This document shows, piece after piece, positions 9,901-20,192 of a stretch of DNA of 64,000 bases. A model generated the notes under the pieces. That model worked only from the letters and a program-made list of their open reading frames with translations. It made no database searches and was not told the origin of the DNA. Source of the stretch: Allocoprobacillus halotolerans (GTDB lineage Bacteria; Bacillota_I; Bacilli_A; Erysipelotrichales; Coprobacillaceae); NCBI RefSeq assembly GCF_024399475.1, contig NZ_CP101620.1:2771608-2835607 (forward strand). Reading direction: 5' to 3'. Within the stretch, counting starts at the first letter, position 1. Every line of letters begins with the position of its first letter. The position numbers and the translations under genes are program-made.

Positions 9901-11771
9901 AGACAATGGCTTCATTCAATAGAAAATCATATATTTCCTTATCCGCCCATACATTATCCCCATCCTTAGCAACAATAAAATCCCTATCCGTATCCCATTC
10001 TAATTTAATATCTTCAATACGCAATGCCGACAGTACATTCTCAACTGTCCTGATTTCAGTTTCAGAACGATAGTCATCAGACAGGTGAATATCATTTTCC
10101 TCACAATATTTTATAACTTCTTTTAAAGGCATCTGATGTCCATAATAAAACTGGTTGCCCTTATCTATATCAATATCGTAAATACCATCGTGAAGCTCAT
10201 TTTGATAATACTGCTCATTGGCAAGATAATAATGCTTATCTAAAATATTTTGTAGCCATCTTTTTGCATAATCATCCATCTGTTCCTGTACAAGTTTAGT
10301 TCCTAATAACGATTCTTCTCTGATATCCATTGTGAGATTTAAATCACTGTTTTCATAATAGACAGGCTTTAATATTCGCTCATTATCATTGACTGTAAAT
10401 TCCATCATCGGTGAATCCATTTCCAGTTCACCAAAAGGCTGTACATGAAACATCTTAATTAAATTAGGTTCATCATCATGTCTGGTGATAATTAGTGAAT
10501 GGTCACGTTCTCCTGCCTTCATCAGCATGTAACAGCTTTTCCCCTGAATGATGTGAGGTGCAATTTTATTCAGCTGATCATAAAGTGAATGATAACTATT
10601 TGCATCTTCATTTAAATTATCTTGACTGTAATCCTGATAAACATTATCAATGATTTCATCAATAAGCTGTTCTCTAAAAGTCATATCTTCCATGTAGGCA
10701 AGATACAGTTCTCGATTGGCATCATTATGAGATGATACATAAGCAAGAAGCTCTGAATGAATCAAGTCACTTGCTTCATCAACATCGGTATCTCTATCTC
10801 TCAAGGCATCATAAGCAGGACTTGATTGAATGTATTTTAAAATATCTGAATAATTTTCCTTTAACAGCAAATCATTGTTTTTTTCTAAAGCATTGTGGTT
10901 TTCTTGACTGGTTTCTTCTACCTCAATGACATCACGCAACAGCTTATCATTAAGGGCACTTTCCTTAAGAACATCTAAAAATTCAATTTTGGTAAATGTT
11001 TTTGAAAACAGCGGAAAATTCTTATCAGAAACATAGATTTCGTTATCACTTATATCTATGATGGTATATTCATCAATGCCTAAATAAAAATCATCACCAG
11101 CCTTATAGAAATATTCCTTCTTGATATGAGCGTCAACAGTGGCTTGATTTTCTTCAGCATCATTAGTAATTATTTCCTTTTCTAATTGCAGTCGCTTGGT
11201 TTCCAATTGTGCCTGCATCTGTTTTTCAAGAAAGATAGGATAGTATTCCATTTCTTCCTTGCTCATATAACGACCAACTGCAATCAATTCTCTTATACGC
11301 TTGCTGACCTGCGTCCATTTTAACGTAACCTTGATTTCTTCCTGACCTATTTCTCTTTCACGAATCAGGGTCAATCCCTTAGCACTATGACTTTCAGAAA
11401 TAACGCCATGATATGCTGAATGACCAACTGTACCATATTCACGTTTTAAAAACTCTGCATTTTCCTTATCGGATAGATTTTTTTGCATCTGCTGGTAAAT
11501 TCGATATTTGTCATCAACAGTTGAACTCCCTCTTAGAATGATTCTGTCAACTTCCTCCTGCGAAAAGTAGATGCCTTTTTTTAACTGACTTTCATTTTCA
11601 TAAATAGCATTCTTCTGTTCCTCAAGTGTTGGTATCTGTACCAATGGATCATAATATCTTGATACAATCAAGCCATCAACTTCCTGTGCTGCATGTTCCC
11701 AATCATATTCCTCAGAAACAATGATGGTAGAATAAAAACTGTACAAGGTAAATGACAGAGAAAATCATTGA
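6903..11771 (-). pseudogene. Giant ICE methylase/helicase gene: central fragment (N6-methylase and helicase motifs I-II)
   Basis: About 1,600 codons between the IS and the intron. The methylase has motif I EPSCGIGNFFG and the catalytic motif NVPFG, a variant of NPPF/Y, followed by HDYFFAKTIDKVRPGG and the AIRLPNTAF pattern of helicase-linked ICE methylases. Near 7795 the frame shifts: AACTTTTGGAACC has one T too many, and removing it restores [18 protein letters not shown]. The helicase part then begins with LRSHQKDAV, Walker A HVVGAGKT and VPNHLVEQW, and ends with VDEAHYYKN at the intron 5' splice site. Confidence 0.8.
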
Positions 11772-11823
11772 TGGTACAATGTCATATGAATTATAAAACA
11801 AACAGAATGAGAGGAAGAAACAT

Positions 11824-12114
11824 ATGGCAAAACATACTTATGATAAAGATTTTAGAGAAGGAGTGATTCAGTACTGTTTAGATCATCCAGATGAATCATA
11901 TGTAAGTGTATCAAAAAGATTTGGAATTCATGATACGACGATTGGTGGATGGATGAAAAGTTACAAGAAAAATAATGATGAAGTGATTATAAGAGGAAGT
12001 GGAAATTATTCAAGTGATGAAGCTAAGGAAATAGCCAAATTAAGAAAAGAACTTAAAGATACAAAGGATGCATTAGAAATCCTAAAAAAGGCTATTGGCA
12101 TACTGGGAAAATAA
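11824..12114 (+). CDS. IS3-family transposase OrfA
   Basis: This 96-aa protein begins YDKDFREGVIQYC and has an HTH region VSVSKRFGIHDTTIGGWMKSY that binds the element ends, followed by a leucine-zipper-like coiled coil (EIAKLRKELKDTKDALEILKKAIGIL). The ribosome site AGAGGAAG precedes the ATG. In this family OrfA is made alone or fused to OrfB by -1 slippage at AAAAAAG; that run is present near the 3' end. It appears intact. Confidence 0.9.
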   Translation: MAKHTYDKDFREGVIQYCLDHPDESYVSVSKRFGIHDTTIGGWMKSYKKNNDEVIIRGSGNYSSDEAKEIAKLRKELKDTKDALEILKKAIGILGK

Positions 12115-13036
12115 ACCAAAAGGACATCTACGAAAGTGTTAAAGAATCAAAAAAGAAAGATTCAACAATTTCGATTTCCAGTGTGCTAAAACAGTTAGAT
12201 GTCAGCAAATCAGGTTATTATGATTACATTAATAGAAAGCCAAGCTATACAAAACAAAGAAGAGAAAAATTACAAAGAAAGTTGAGGAAATTTATAGAAA
12301 TTCTCATGAAATATATGGCTCACCAAAAATAACAGAGATGCTCAATCAAAATGGTGAAAAAGTCAGTCAAAGATACATTTATTCCATCATGAGAGAAAAC
12401 AGCTGGAAGGCTAGATATGTAAAGCCATACGTTCAAACAACAATAAGTGAGGATTTCTCTTCAAGGCTTAAAAATCTGCTCAATAGACATTTTAATCCAT
12501 CAAGACCTGATTGTGCCTGGTGTACAGATATAACTTATATAAGAACAGTTGATGAAGGCTTTGTCTATTTGACAAGCGTCATGGACCTATACTCAAGAAA
12601 AATCATATCATGGGTGCTGACAAAAACGATGGAAACAGATGAAGTTCTAAAAAGTATTGAAAAGGCAAAGGAAAGAAGGAAGGTAGAAAAACCATTAGTG
12701 GTGCAAAGTGACAGGGGCGTGCAGTTCACATCAACTAAATATCAGGAGATGACAGAAGGATTTGTAACAAGTTACTCAAGAAAAGGAACACCATGGGATA
12801 ATGCCTGTATAGAATCATTTCATGCATTAATCAAAAGGGAGTGGTTGAATTTTTATAAGATAATGAATTATGAAGAAGCATATCAACTTGTATTTGAATA
12901 CATAGAGGGATTCTACAATACAATAAGGATTCATTCACATTGTGGGTATCAGTCACCCAACGAATACGAGAAAAACTATATGTTAGCAGTGACTAACAAA
13001 AATCAAACAACTTTTATTACAAATTCTGCAATTTAA
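12115..13036 (+). pseudogene. IS3-family transposase OrfB (integrase core), one frameshift
   Basis: The frame after OrfA reads INQKDIYESVKES and continues to DVSKSGYYDYINRKPS. Near 12275 GAGAAAAATTAC seems to lack one A; restoring it gives EKITKKVEEIYRNSHEIYGSPKIT and joins the rest of OrfB. The remainder has the rve integrase core with DDE residues: CTDITYI (first Asp), VQSDRGVQF (second Asp) and IESFHALIKREW (Glu). As sequenced OrfB is broken; with one A restored it would be complete. Confidence 0.85.
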
Positions 13037-13063
13037 GTTGTCCGAAATCTTGACATAGTACCA

Positions 13064-14881
13064 CAATCTGATTATCATATGTTCCCATATAGATAAGCAA
13101 ATAGTCATCTTCACTTTTCACCCCTAAAGAAATACCATCTGCAGTCCATTCAATCGGCTCTTTGGGATAACAGCTCTTAAGATAATGAGCATTTTCCTCG
13201 TCACTATGCTGTCGCTTAAAATATGCAATGATTTCCTGTGAAGGAACCACCATTTCATCTTGATAAGCAAAAAGATGTACCATAGCATTTCTATTCAGTA
13301 TCTTCATACGGTAAGCCTGTTGAAGTCCGTTCATATTACGCCATGCTGGTAACATATAGTCACCACTGTCAATCAGTTTAGCAATTTCAAACTGAAGTTC
13401 ATAGAAACTAAGATGACTAAATGTCTGGTGTTTAAGATAAGTCCCACTCCAGATGTCCAACCCATCATCCTTTTTTCTGTAACCTATATGTGTAAAATCA
13501 AAATTTTCTGGTCGTCTGAATACTTCAACCAGAGTATCACTGTATGCTTCAGCAAGATAATCAGCACGTTCTCTTTCATCGGTATGATGAATAAAAAATT
13601 GATATATTTCTTCCTTTGAATGATTCATCGCAATATCCTCATAAAGAAGATTAGGCAAATCATCCAAAGAAAAAGGCGGTATCTTTGGTTTTTGTACCAC
13701 CTCGATATCGCCTAATTCCAGGTCTAGTTGTAAATGAGCTGAGTGAGAATGATTTCCTCCACCTGTTCCTTGAGGCTGTTCATATGTCCCACCCAAGCCA
13801 TTTGATTGGTTTTCTTGTCTGGTGCTGGGTTTTTGATTAACATCTGTTCCATTAACTGCTCCATCATCATTTCACTTCCACTTGAATTTGTTGCAAGTGT
13901 GTGTTCAATTGATTCCTGCTCATGAGAGCGAACAAGTGTCCTGGCTGATTCTCCTTGAGATAAGCTCGACGCATCATTGCGTATTTCCCAGTTATCTTCG
14001 TTTTGTCCATCTTGAGATTTGGAAACTGATAATCCTCTACCTGACTGTATGTTATGCTCATCTGTTATTCCTCCTTCACCTTTATTTTCAACTTCATTGT
14101 CTAACTTTTCTGATGATTTTTCAAATGTGCGATTTTGATTTTTGATTAAATCTCTTGCAATCACGCCTATTTTTGACAGAACTTCATCTGACATATCTCG
14201 ATGTGCATTTCCTAACACACCAATTGTATCAGGTGTATCAAGCAGCTCAATTCCATTAAAATCTTCTTCATCAAAATAAAGATTTGTATCTAACTGACAT
14301 CTTTTCATCAGTGCATAGCTTAATGAATTTTCCATCAGCCTTACTAACAGCTGTTTAATTTCATGTTCACCATATAACATCAGCGAACTGTCATCAATGA
14401 ATTTATTTAACTGAATAAGATAATCCGAATAGCTACCCTCTACTAATTGTTTTGAAACATGAGTTAAAACTTCTTCTAGATTTGTGCTTTTTATATCCAG
14501 CTTAAACTCATTACTTAACTGTTCAATTACCACATCATGCATAGATTCATCAATTGACCATGTCCTGACTGGCTTTTTGTTTGATTCAGTATCAGAAACA
14601 TCAAAAACATATCGCAATCCATAACCGTATCTAGTTTCTTGAATCAATGCAATTCCTTTAGAACCTTTCTTGATCCACCTGCCCATTCTGTTATTCCATG
14701 TATCAAAGGACGCACACACTGTTGCATCTGGTCTTTGAGCATGAATCAATATCTGATCGGTAAAGCTGTATTTAAACATGTAGCACGTTGTATCAAGAAA
14801 TTTCATCCAGCTTGTACCATCATGAGTAATCTTTTGTGATGTTTCTTCTAAAAGACTGCTTATATATTCCAATTTATTCAA
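13064..14881 (-). pseudogene. Giant ICE methylase/helicase gene: 5' fragment (LtrC-like N-terminal region)
   Basis: Frame from the TTG at 14881 encodes WMKFLDTTCYMFKYSFTDQILIHAQRP and WIKKGSKGIALI, the pattern found at the N-terminus of LtrC-like ICE proteins. Near 13870 GAAATGATGATGG appears to have lost one A; restoring it joins the first frame to the next through NGLGGTYEQPQG and a Gly/His-rich linker. The second part (about 250 aa) includes two similar alpha-helical units (YQFFIHHTDERERADYL and IAYFKRQHSDEENAHYL) typical of the repeated middle region of these proteins. The frame then runs into the IS end at 13063. Confidence 0.75.
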
Positions 14882-14903
14882 TCATTATCACCTCTTTCCT
14901 GAC

Positions 14904-14928
14904 AAAAAAAGAACTCAAAAATGAGTTC
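14904..14928 (-). terminator. Intrinsic terminator/attenuator before the giant helicase gene
   Basis: On the minus strand GAACTC-ATTTTT-GAGTTC is followed by seven T. It lies 23 nt before the TTG start at 14881, so transcription of the giant gene from upstream needs read-through. Confidence 0.85.
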
Positions 14929-15076
14929 CAATTGTAAATGAAGTATCTATTTAATTTACGTTGTTTATTATATACATTTTCTAACTATATAGAATTTAAT
15001 TACCATATATTGTATGATATTTTATTTGACAATTCATTAATATCAAGTCCATATTGATAATAATAGCTCATAGTTT

Positions 15077-15950
15077 CTATCCTAAAGATATCCAATAATT
15101 GATTTTTTCGCTATCACTCATTTTATTAATGATACGTGGACTAATCATAATATTATCAGCTAACAATGGGATAATTATATTAAATCTCTTAAGAATCGAT
15201 TTTTCTGAAAACATAATAAATTGTTGCATAAATGCTTTAAAATATTTTTCGTTTTCTTTTAAAGATGAAATTAGTATATAGCTTTGATTCTCCGTTGGAA
15301 ATATCGAAATATGAAGAAGTGGAAAATTATTATTTTCCTCTCCAAAGAAAGAGCCGTCTAGTTTTCTACACATATTGATTGAAGTACTTACAGCAGATTC
15401 AATCACTTTATTTATCGTAATAATTCTACAAAGCAACTCTTGGTATTGTTTTGTATGATAAATTTGCCAAAAAAGTTCCAATTCTTCAGCATATGCTTTT
15501 TGATCTTCTAATATCTGTTGACTAATTTGAGTACCATTATATTTATCTGCAATATCAGCATCATTATATTTAGACCAATATGTGTGCAACAAAGCTTTTA
15601 AAGCATATTGAAAACATTGTTTTGGTTCCTTAAGAAATTCTTTTTTCGATATCAGCAAATAATATTTCATCATGTTCTTTACACAAGCATTTAAAAATAG
15701 ATGCTTCTTGTGAAATTCCTTTAGCTTTTAAGTCATATTCAAATATTTCCTGACCTTTGGTAGTTTCTCCTAAACAATACACAATACCATTTTCAGCAAG
15801 TTGTGATAAAATTCCATTATGCTGAATTGAATGAGACTTTATTGATTTTTTACCACACAAAATACCATCACTATCAGGTACAATACAATTCATTTTGAAT
15901 TTTCTATGCTTTTTTCTTGCATCAGCTAATGCTTGCATTGATGAATGCAT
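15077..15950 (-). CDS. Cys/His-rich protein with SHSIQ motif, cargo next to the kinase (frameshifted)
   Basis: The start is the ATG at 15950 after GAAGGGGAG. The first ~100 residues hold conserved-looking metal-ligand residues: Cys22, Cys32, SHSIQH, and a CLCKEHDEILFADIE block. I recall this C...SHSIQ...C..HD..LF..IE pattern from unnamed bacterial proteins, but know no function. The second ~190 residues are helical and end KINYWISLG. The two parts are in different frames; a run of six A after ATATCG where five would keep frame (near 15647) explains it, giving about 290 aa in all. It is the second gene of a two-gene cargo after the kinase, with a hairpin between them. Zinc binding is inferred. 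Confidence 0.6.
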
Positions 15951-15973
15951 ACAACTCCCCTTCATTCACGTAT

Positions 15974-16011
15974 AAAAATAGTAGGTTTTATATCAATAAA
16001 ATACACTATTT
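15974..16011 (-). terminator. Hairpin terminator/attenuator between kinase and SHSIQ gene
   Basis: On the minus strand AATAGTGTATTTTAT and ATAAAACCTACTATT pair almost fully around a TGAT loop, followed by TTTATA. It follows the kinase stop by 12 nt and precedes the next start by 24 nt. Confidence 0.65.
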
Positions 16012-16022
16012 ATAATACGTTT

Positions 16023-18286
16023 CTATTTTTTCAAAAGTTCATCAACATTTCTTTCTTCATCCACATAATCAGCACTCTGATGTTTTCCAGTTTCTAAATA
16101 CATAATCCAGTTCTGTAATGAAGAAATATAATTATCATCCAAAGTACCTAACTTAGAATATTTCCCAACATAATTATTTCCTGCTTCCCATATTTCATGA
16201 GATACAGGATATAAGTGGCCAAGTCTAGTATCATTTATTATATGTGCATAACCATTCTCATCAATCACTAATTGATTATTAACTCTATCATCAGCCTGCA
16301 TCATTACATATTGAATTTCTTCTTTTGTAAACAAATGGGAAGGACGTCCATTTCTTACGAGTGATATAGAAAAATAACTTTCATATTTTTTCAATTCAGC
16401 CAATTCCCTTTCTTGAAGAAAGTCTATCACTCGTTTCGTTAACATATTTTGCATTTCTATTGCTTTTGTTCTGTCTGAAAGAGAAAAACAATCATCAATA
16501 GATAACTTTAATTTTTTGATATATCCATCTTTACAAAGATAATAACATTTATCACTTATTAAATCAAAAATATCATTATCTATTGCTTTAAATTTAAAGG
16601 TGAACTTTATATTAGTTGAAGCTGAATCAATATATTCTGAAATAATATCTGTAAAATTCCAATTCATAAAATTACTTTCTATATATTTAGAAATCATCTC
16701 TTCTTGTTTTATTTTTTCTTTTATTCTTAGTTCTTCTATATGATTTACTTTCTCACTAAAAGGATTTTTATTAAAAAATTCTAATCGAAGTATCCTTGCT
16801 TCAATTTCATCTTCAGAAAGATTATTAAATTCTTTATTTTGCTTAATATAGGTATATGCTTTTGAATAATATTTAACCAAATTATCTATATACCTTCGAA
16901 ACTCATCAATTGTACAATCTCCATGTCTCCCATCATAAGTTCCATTAATTCCATTATAAGGCCCTGTTTTCATTACAATCATGATTCTACCCTTAACAAA
17001 ACGTTCTATCACCTCAAACCCTTTCGGTAGAAGCATTCCACTATCATAATCATAAACACCATATTGAGCATATTGCGCTGAAACATAATGTCCTGGTATA
17101 TCCTCTACAAGATTTTCACGATCAAAATATACTGGGGTTTCAAGAATTGGTTCTAATTCATCTAATTCTAACAAAAAATAATTCCATTTATAATTTTTAT
17201 TAAAACCTTCAAAATATAATCTCTTTGGTTTGACTATATAACAAAAACCTATCGTATCATATAGTTTAATGCAGTTATCTTCATTTGCTTTTTTTGCATA
17301 AAACAAATCCAATCCACCATTTGTATGAAAAAGCATATGATTATACGCTGGTATACTAGTAATAATATTTAATATTTCTACTATTGAATTGATATCTTGC
17401 CATGATGAAGAATCCGGAGGATACAATCCAAATAACTGTTTATTAAGAAATTTCCAATCACTAGCTTGTGATTTATTCAAATCGGATATAATCTCAATCC
17501 AAAGTAACAGTTTTTCTTTAAATTCTTTTATTGTAGGACGCAAATTTGGATCATTATTAGTTGATTCTTGAAAAAGTTCTTCTATTTCAACAAGATGTAT
17601 ATCTTTATAATCTTTAATAAAATGTAATCCATGTGTTGAATCTTGGAAGTTATATACACCATCATACCCTTTTTCATTTTTGGTTAATAACATCCACATT
17701 GTTTTAGCCAAAGAAAAAACATCTGCCTTTTTCCCATCAGCATCTTTAGGATTTCGCTTCATTTCAGGAGCAATGGTAAAAATAGCTCCTAAACCTCTAT
17801 CTGACCTAGTAAGATTATTGATATTATCAGGAAAATCAACTAAACCAAAATCTCCAAAGCAAAACCTATCGTTATAATAATAAATATTAGATGGTTTAAT
17901 ATCTCTATGAGATATTCCTTTTTCATGTAATTTTTCTAAGGTTTCACATAGTTGAATTATCCCTAGCACAATTTCATTAATACTAGTTTTTTCTCTAAAT
18001 GGTCTAAAATCGGTGTAGCAATAGGCATACTATACCAATATTCATTATATGAAAAATCATAAATGGGCATAACTCCTTCTATTTCTTTATAATTATTTAC
18101 CATAATTTTAATTTCATCTGTAAAACGTTGTTTTTTTTCATAAAATTGTTTATTTGTTAAAAGTTTCAAAGCAAAATCCTTATTATTCTTTTTATTTTTT
18201 ACGTGTAATACTGTTGCATTCCCACCTTTTCCCAACTTTCCAATTTCTTGATATATACTTTCATATCTACACTTATGATTTGACAT
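16023..18286 (-). CDS. Hanks-type Ser/Thr protein kinase with large unknown C-terminal domain (one frameshift)
   Basis: The start is the ATG at 18286 with AGGAGG six nt upstream. All kinase motifs are visible: glycine loop GKLGKGGNA (16-24), ATP-binding Lys in FALKLL (about 41), catalytic HRDIKPSN (127-134), DFG (146-148) and APE (174-176). The frame breaks near 17984, where GAGAAAAAACTAG seems to lack one A; restoring it links DHLEKK to TSINEIVLGIIQL. About 480 residues after the kinase fold match no domain I recognise and have no membrane segment, unlike PASTA kinases of the cell wall. Total length would be about 754 aa. It is ICE cargo, paired with the Cys/His-rich gene. A defence or signalling role is a guess. 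Confidence 0.8.
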
Positions 18287-18539
18287 AAATACCTCCTTAC
18301 ATATTATTAAACCGAACACTCTGCACATTAAATAACAGATTAAAACTGCAAATTAAAATAACTTAAAGGGTATGATAAATGTCAATAAATTATTTTTTAT
18401 AATAAACTACATCATGCTCATTTATAAACTACTAATAAAATATCATTTTATTTGTCTTTCAAAAATTATATCACTGAAATCGTCAAAATACTATATTAAT
18501 ATAAGTTATAAATAATACATAAAACCTTTTTATTTATAG

Positions 18540-19253
18540 TTATAGTACATAACTAGCAACTTGTTTTTTTATTGGATTGAAATATTGTTGAAGTGACATT
18601 ACACCCTCATTTATATCTACTAAATCCTTACCTTCTATGATTTTTATATAGCCATCTTCATTAAGTTTCAGCCTTCTTGAAGATAAGATAGTACCCCAAT
18701 GATTAACAACTATATTCTTAGCTAATTCAACCATATTGCCTGATTCATCATTTCTTACTTCATATTTATAGATTCCTTTAGGAAGCAGTTCTTCATGAAT
18801 TCTTAATGGAGTAAACAGGACTTTATGATTAAAAAGATAATATGTTTCATATTTAAGTTCATTTGGATTAGGTAATGATGGTTTATGACTCTCACGATTA
18901 TTCATCGTTTCCAGCTGAAACATGATATAGTCAACATAACATTCACTTATATCTTGATAATTATCGTAATGATCTAAAAAGTATTGAATATAACTTTCGT
19001 CAAGTAATCTCCTGCACTGAATACAAAACAAATCAACACTATCACCTTCCTTAACAAGTGATACAAGTTTCTTTAATACATCATTTGATACTTTGGTAAA
19101 GCGTATCTTTATGACATCATCATTGAATTTAATATTATGAAGATATTTTTTGCTGTCTATGTCTTGAATTGCCTTATTAATCTTTTTACTTTCACCATAG
19201 AAATCTACATAATGCCTTTTTCCATTGCCTTCTATAACTGCACGAAGCTTCAT
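18540..19253 (-). CDS. ICE protein with LPD28-like C-terminal domain
   Basis: This 237-aa protein has an N-terminal region (MKLRAVIEGNGKRHYVDFYG) of unknown type and a C-terminal half with FTPLRIHEELLPKGIYKYEVRND and VVNHWGTILSSRRL...EDGYIKI. That second pattern resembles LPD28, a large-polyvalent-protein-associated domain common in ICEs of gut Firmicutes. Its start overlaps the stop of the upstream gene (ATGA), indicating translational coupling. There is no terminator downstream, only an AT-rich 250-nt gap before the kinase. The function of LPD28 is not established. Confidence 0.65.
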   Translation of the reverse strand: MKLRAVIEGNGKRHYVDFYGESKKINKAIQDIDSKKYLHNIKFNDDVIKIRFTKVSNDVLKKLVSLVKEGDSVDLFCIQCRRLLDESYIQYFLDHYDNYQDISECYVDYIMFQLETMNNRESHKPSLPNPNELKYETYYLFNHKVLFTPLRIHEELLPKGIYKYEVRNDESGNMVELAKNIVVNHWGTILSSRRLKLNEDGYIKIIEGKDLVDINEGVMSLQQYFNPIKKQVASYVL

Positions 19254-19993
19254 CGTTCTATCTCTTTCTTTCTAAATCTTGCTTTAAACTTTGAATGCTT
19301 TAGCTCAAAGTAATGTTCAAAAATAGATTGACTTCGTTTCTTGAAATCAGCAAAGGCTTTTCCTGAAGTTGTAAAATAATGACCAATATCATATCCATTA
19401 TGACGATCTGGTGTTGTTCGCCATGTAACAAATTCCTTATGATTGGGCTTATCCTTCATTGCTAAAACAACAGTTCGATTTCCACATGTAAACTCATCAA
19501 TAACTTCAAATCCAGCATTTCTTTCTGGATATAGTGAACTGATATCAACAGAATCAAGTCCAAGCAGCTGCTTAAACAGTGATGGGTTGATTCCTGTACT
19601 TTGACAATGACTGATATAGTTTTGAAGTCCTTTCAAACATCGAATATCCTCTTTACAGTTATCTTCAATAATGCTCCACATTCCATAATGCTGTTCTATG
19701 CTCATGAATTCTAAATGATAATCCTTTTCAAAATATTCTAAGAAGTCACTATTCATATCATAGCTCCATTCCAAGATTTCATAGACGTTATCTTTGTTAA
19801 GTTTAATTTCATTGGTTTCATGACCAATATAGCGAATCATTGTTTGCTGATCGTTGCTCACACCAAAAACAATGATTTCCTTTTCACCTTTTTTATCTTT
19901 AACAAAGATATAGGCTGGTTCATAATCGTTATACTCACTGTTTGACATTTCAAAACATGCTTTACTATAAATACTCCAATTTTCCTTATCCAT
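19250..19993 (-). CDS. ICE hypothetical protein, paralogue of the gene at 20182
   Basis: The start is chosen at the ATG at 19993 because AAAGGAGG lies seven nt upstream. The 247-aa protein is soluble and has a middle block SHCQSTGINPSLFKQLLGL and a C-terminal block EFVTWRTTPDR...GHYFTTSGKAFADFKKR. Both correspond in order and spacing to blocks in the 274-aa protein encoded at 20182-21006 (FCKKTGINNQLLAYHTGL; AVENAYADYKNHFF), so the two look like diverged duplicates. I do not recognise a named family. It belongs to an overlapping gene string with 20182 and 18540. Confidence 0.7.
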   Translation of the reverse strand: MDKENWSIYSKACFEMSNSEYNDYEPAYIFVKDKKGEKEIIVFGVSNDQQTMIRYIGHETNEIKLNKDNVYEILEWSYDMNSDFLEYFEKDYHLEFMSIEQHYGMWSIIEDNCKEDIRCLKGLQNYISHCQSTGINPSLFKQLLGLDSVDISSLYPERNAGFEVIDEFTCGNRTVVLAMKDKPNHKEFVTWRTTPDRHNGYDIGHYFTTSGKAFADFKKRSQSIFEHYFELKHSKFKARFRKKEIER

Positions 19994-20192
19994 CAGTTTC
20001 CTCCTTTCCATTTGTTTCTAAAATGAATTCTTCATTATCTACAGTTAAATAAGCTATTGCTTTTTCCCTTTCTAAAGAAGAATACTCATTACCTGAATGT
20101 GAGATAATGAGTAGACTTGTTTTTCTTAGATGAGGATTTAAACGCAAATCAGAAATCATGCAGTTTAATGTATCAGCAATATCATCCAACAA
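19986..20192 (-). CDS. Small ICE hypothetical protein, start uncertain
   Basis: An open frame of 60-70 codons lies between the two paralogues and overlaps both (stop 19986; upstream gene ends 20182). The best-placed start is a TTG near 20189-20192 behind AGGAAAGAC, within the end of the upstream gene. The peptide has CMISDLRLNPHLRKTSLLIISHSG and then EREKAIAYLTVDNEEFILET, and looks like a real protein rather than a shadow. I recognise no family. Confidence 0.45.
   Translation of the reverse strand: MLDDIADTLNCMISDLRLNPHLRKTSLLIISHSGNEYSSLEREKAIAYLTVDNEEFILETNGKEETDG

Larger units (their letters stand above)
11772..13063 (+). mobile_element. IS3-family (IS150-like) insertion sequence
   Basis: Imperfect terminal inverted repeats begin TGGTACAATGTCA at 11772-11784 and end TGACATAGTACCA at 13051-13063 (12 of 13 positions match). 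Inside are orfA and orfB in the arrangement of IS3 elements, with a slippery run AAAAAAGG near 12087 suited to programmed -1 frameshifting. The element is on the plus strand, opposite to the ICE gene it interrupts. I could not identify a clean target-site duplication, partly because indels are common in this sequence. Confidence 0.85.
2265..14881 (-). pseudogene. Giant polyvalent DNA methylase/SNF2-DEAD helicase gene, interrupted by an IS and a group II intron
   Basis: One ancestral gene of roughly 8.5 kb (about 2,850 codons) is now in pieces. Domains in order are: an N-terminal region shared with LtrC/ArdC-like ICE proteins (14881-13064), a linker region, an N6-adenine methylase with EPSCGIGNF and NVPFG motifs, a helicase core (GAGKT, DEAH), and a helicase C-terminal domain with GAGTNVQ and QRGGRIIRQG. 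Interruptions are: a one-A deletion near 13870, the IS3-type element at 11772-13063, a 1-nt insertion near 7795, and the group II intron at 4139-6902. Start is a TTG at 14881 after AAAGAGGTGATAATGA. Such proteins are known ICE cargo linked to DNA protection and replication. As sequenced the gene cannot make the full protein, although intron splicing could repair the last break. Confidence 0.85.

Noticed and set aside
18356-18385. TTGACA-like promoter upstream of the kinase
   Set aside because: TTGACA is good, but no -10 box at 16-18 nt matches better than three of six bases, so I do not list it.
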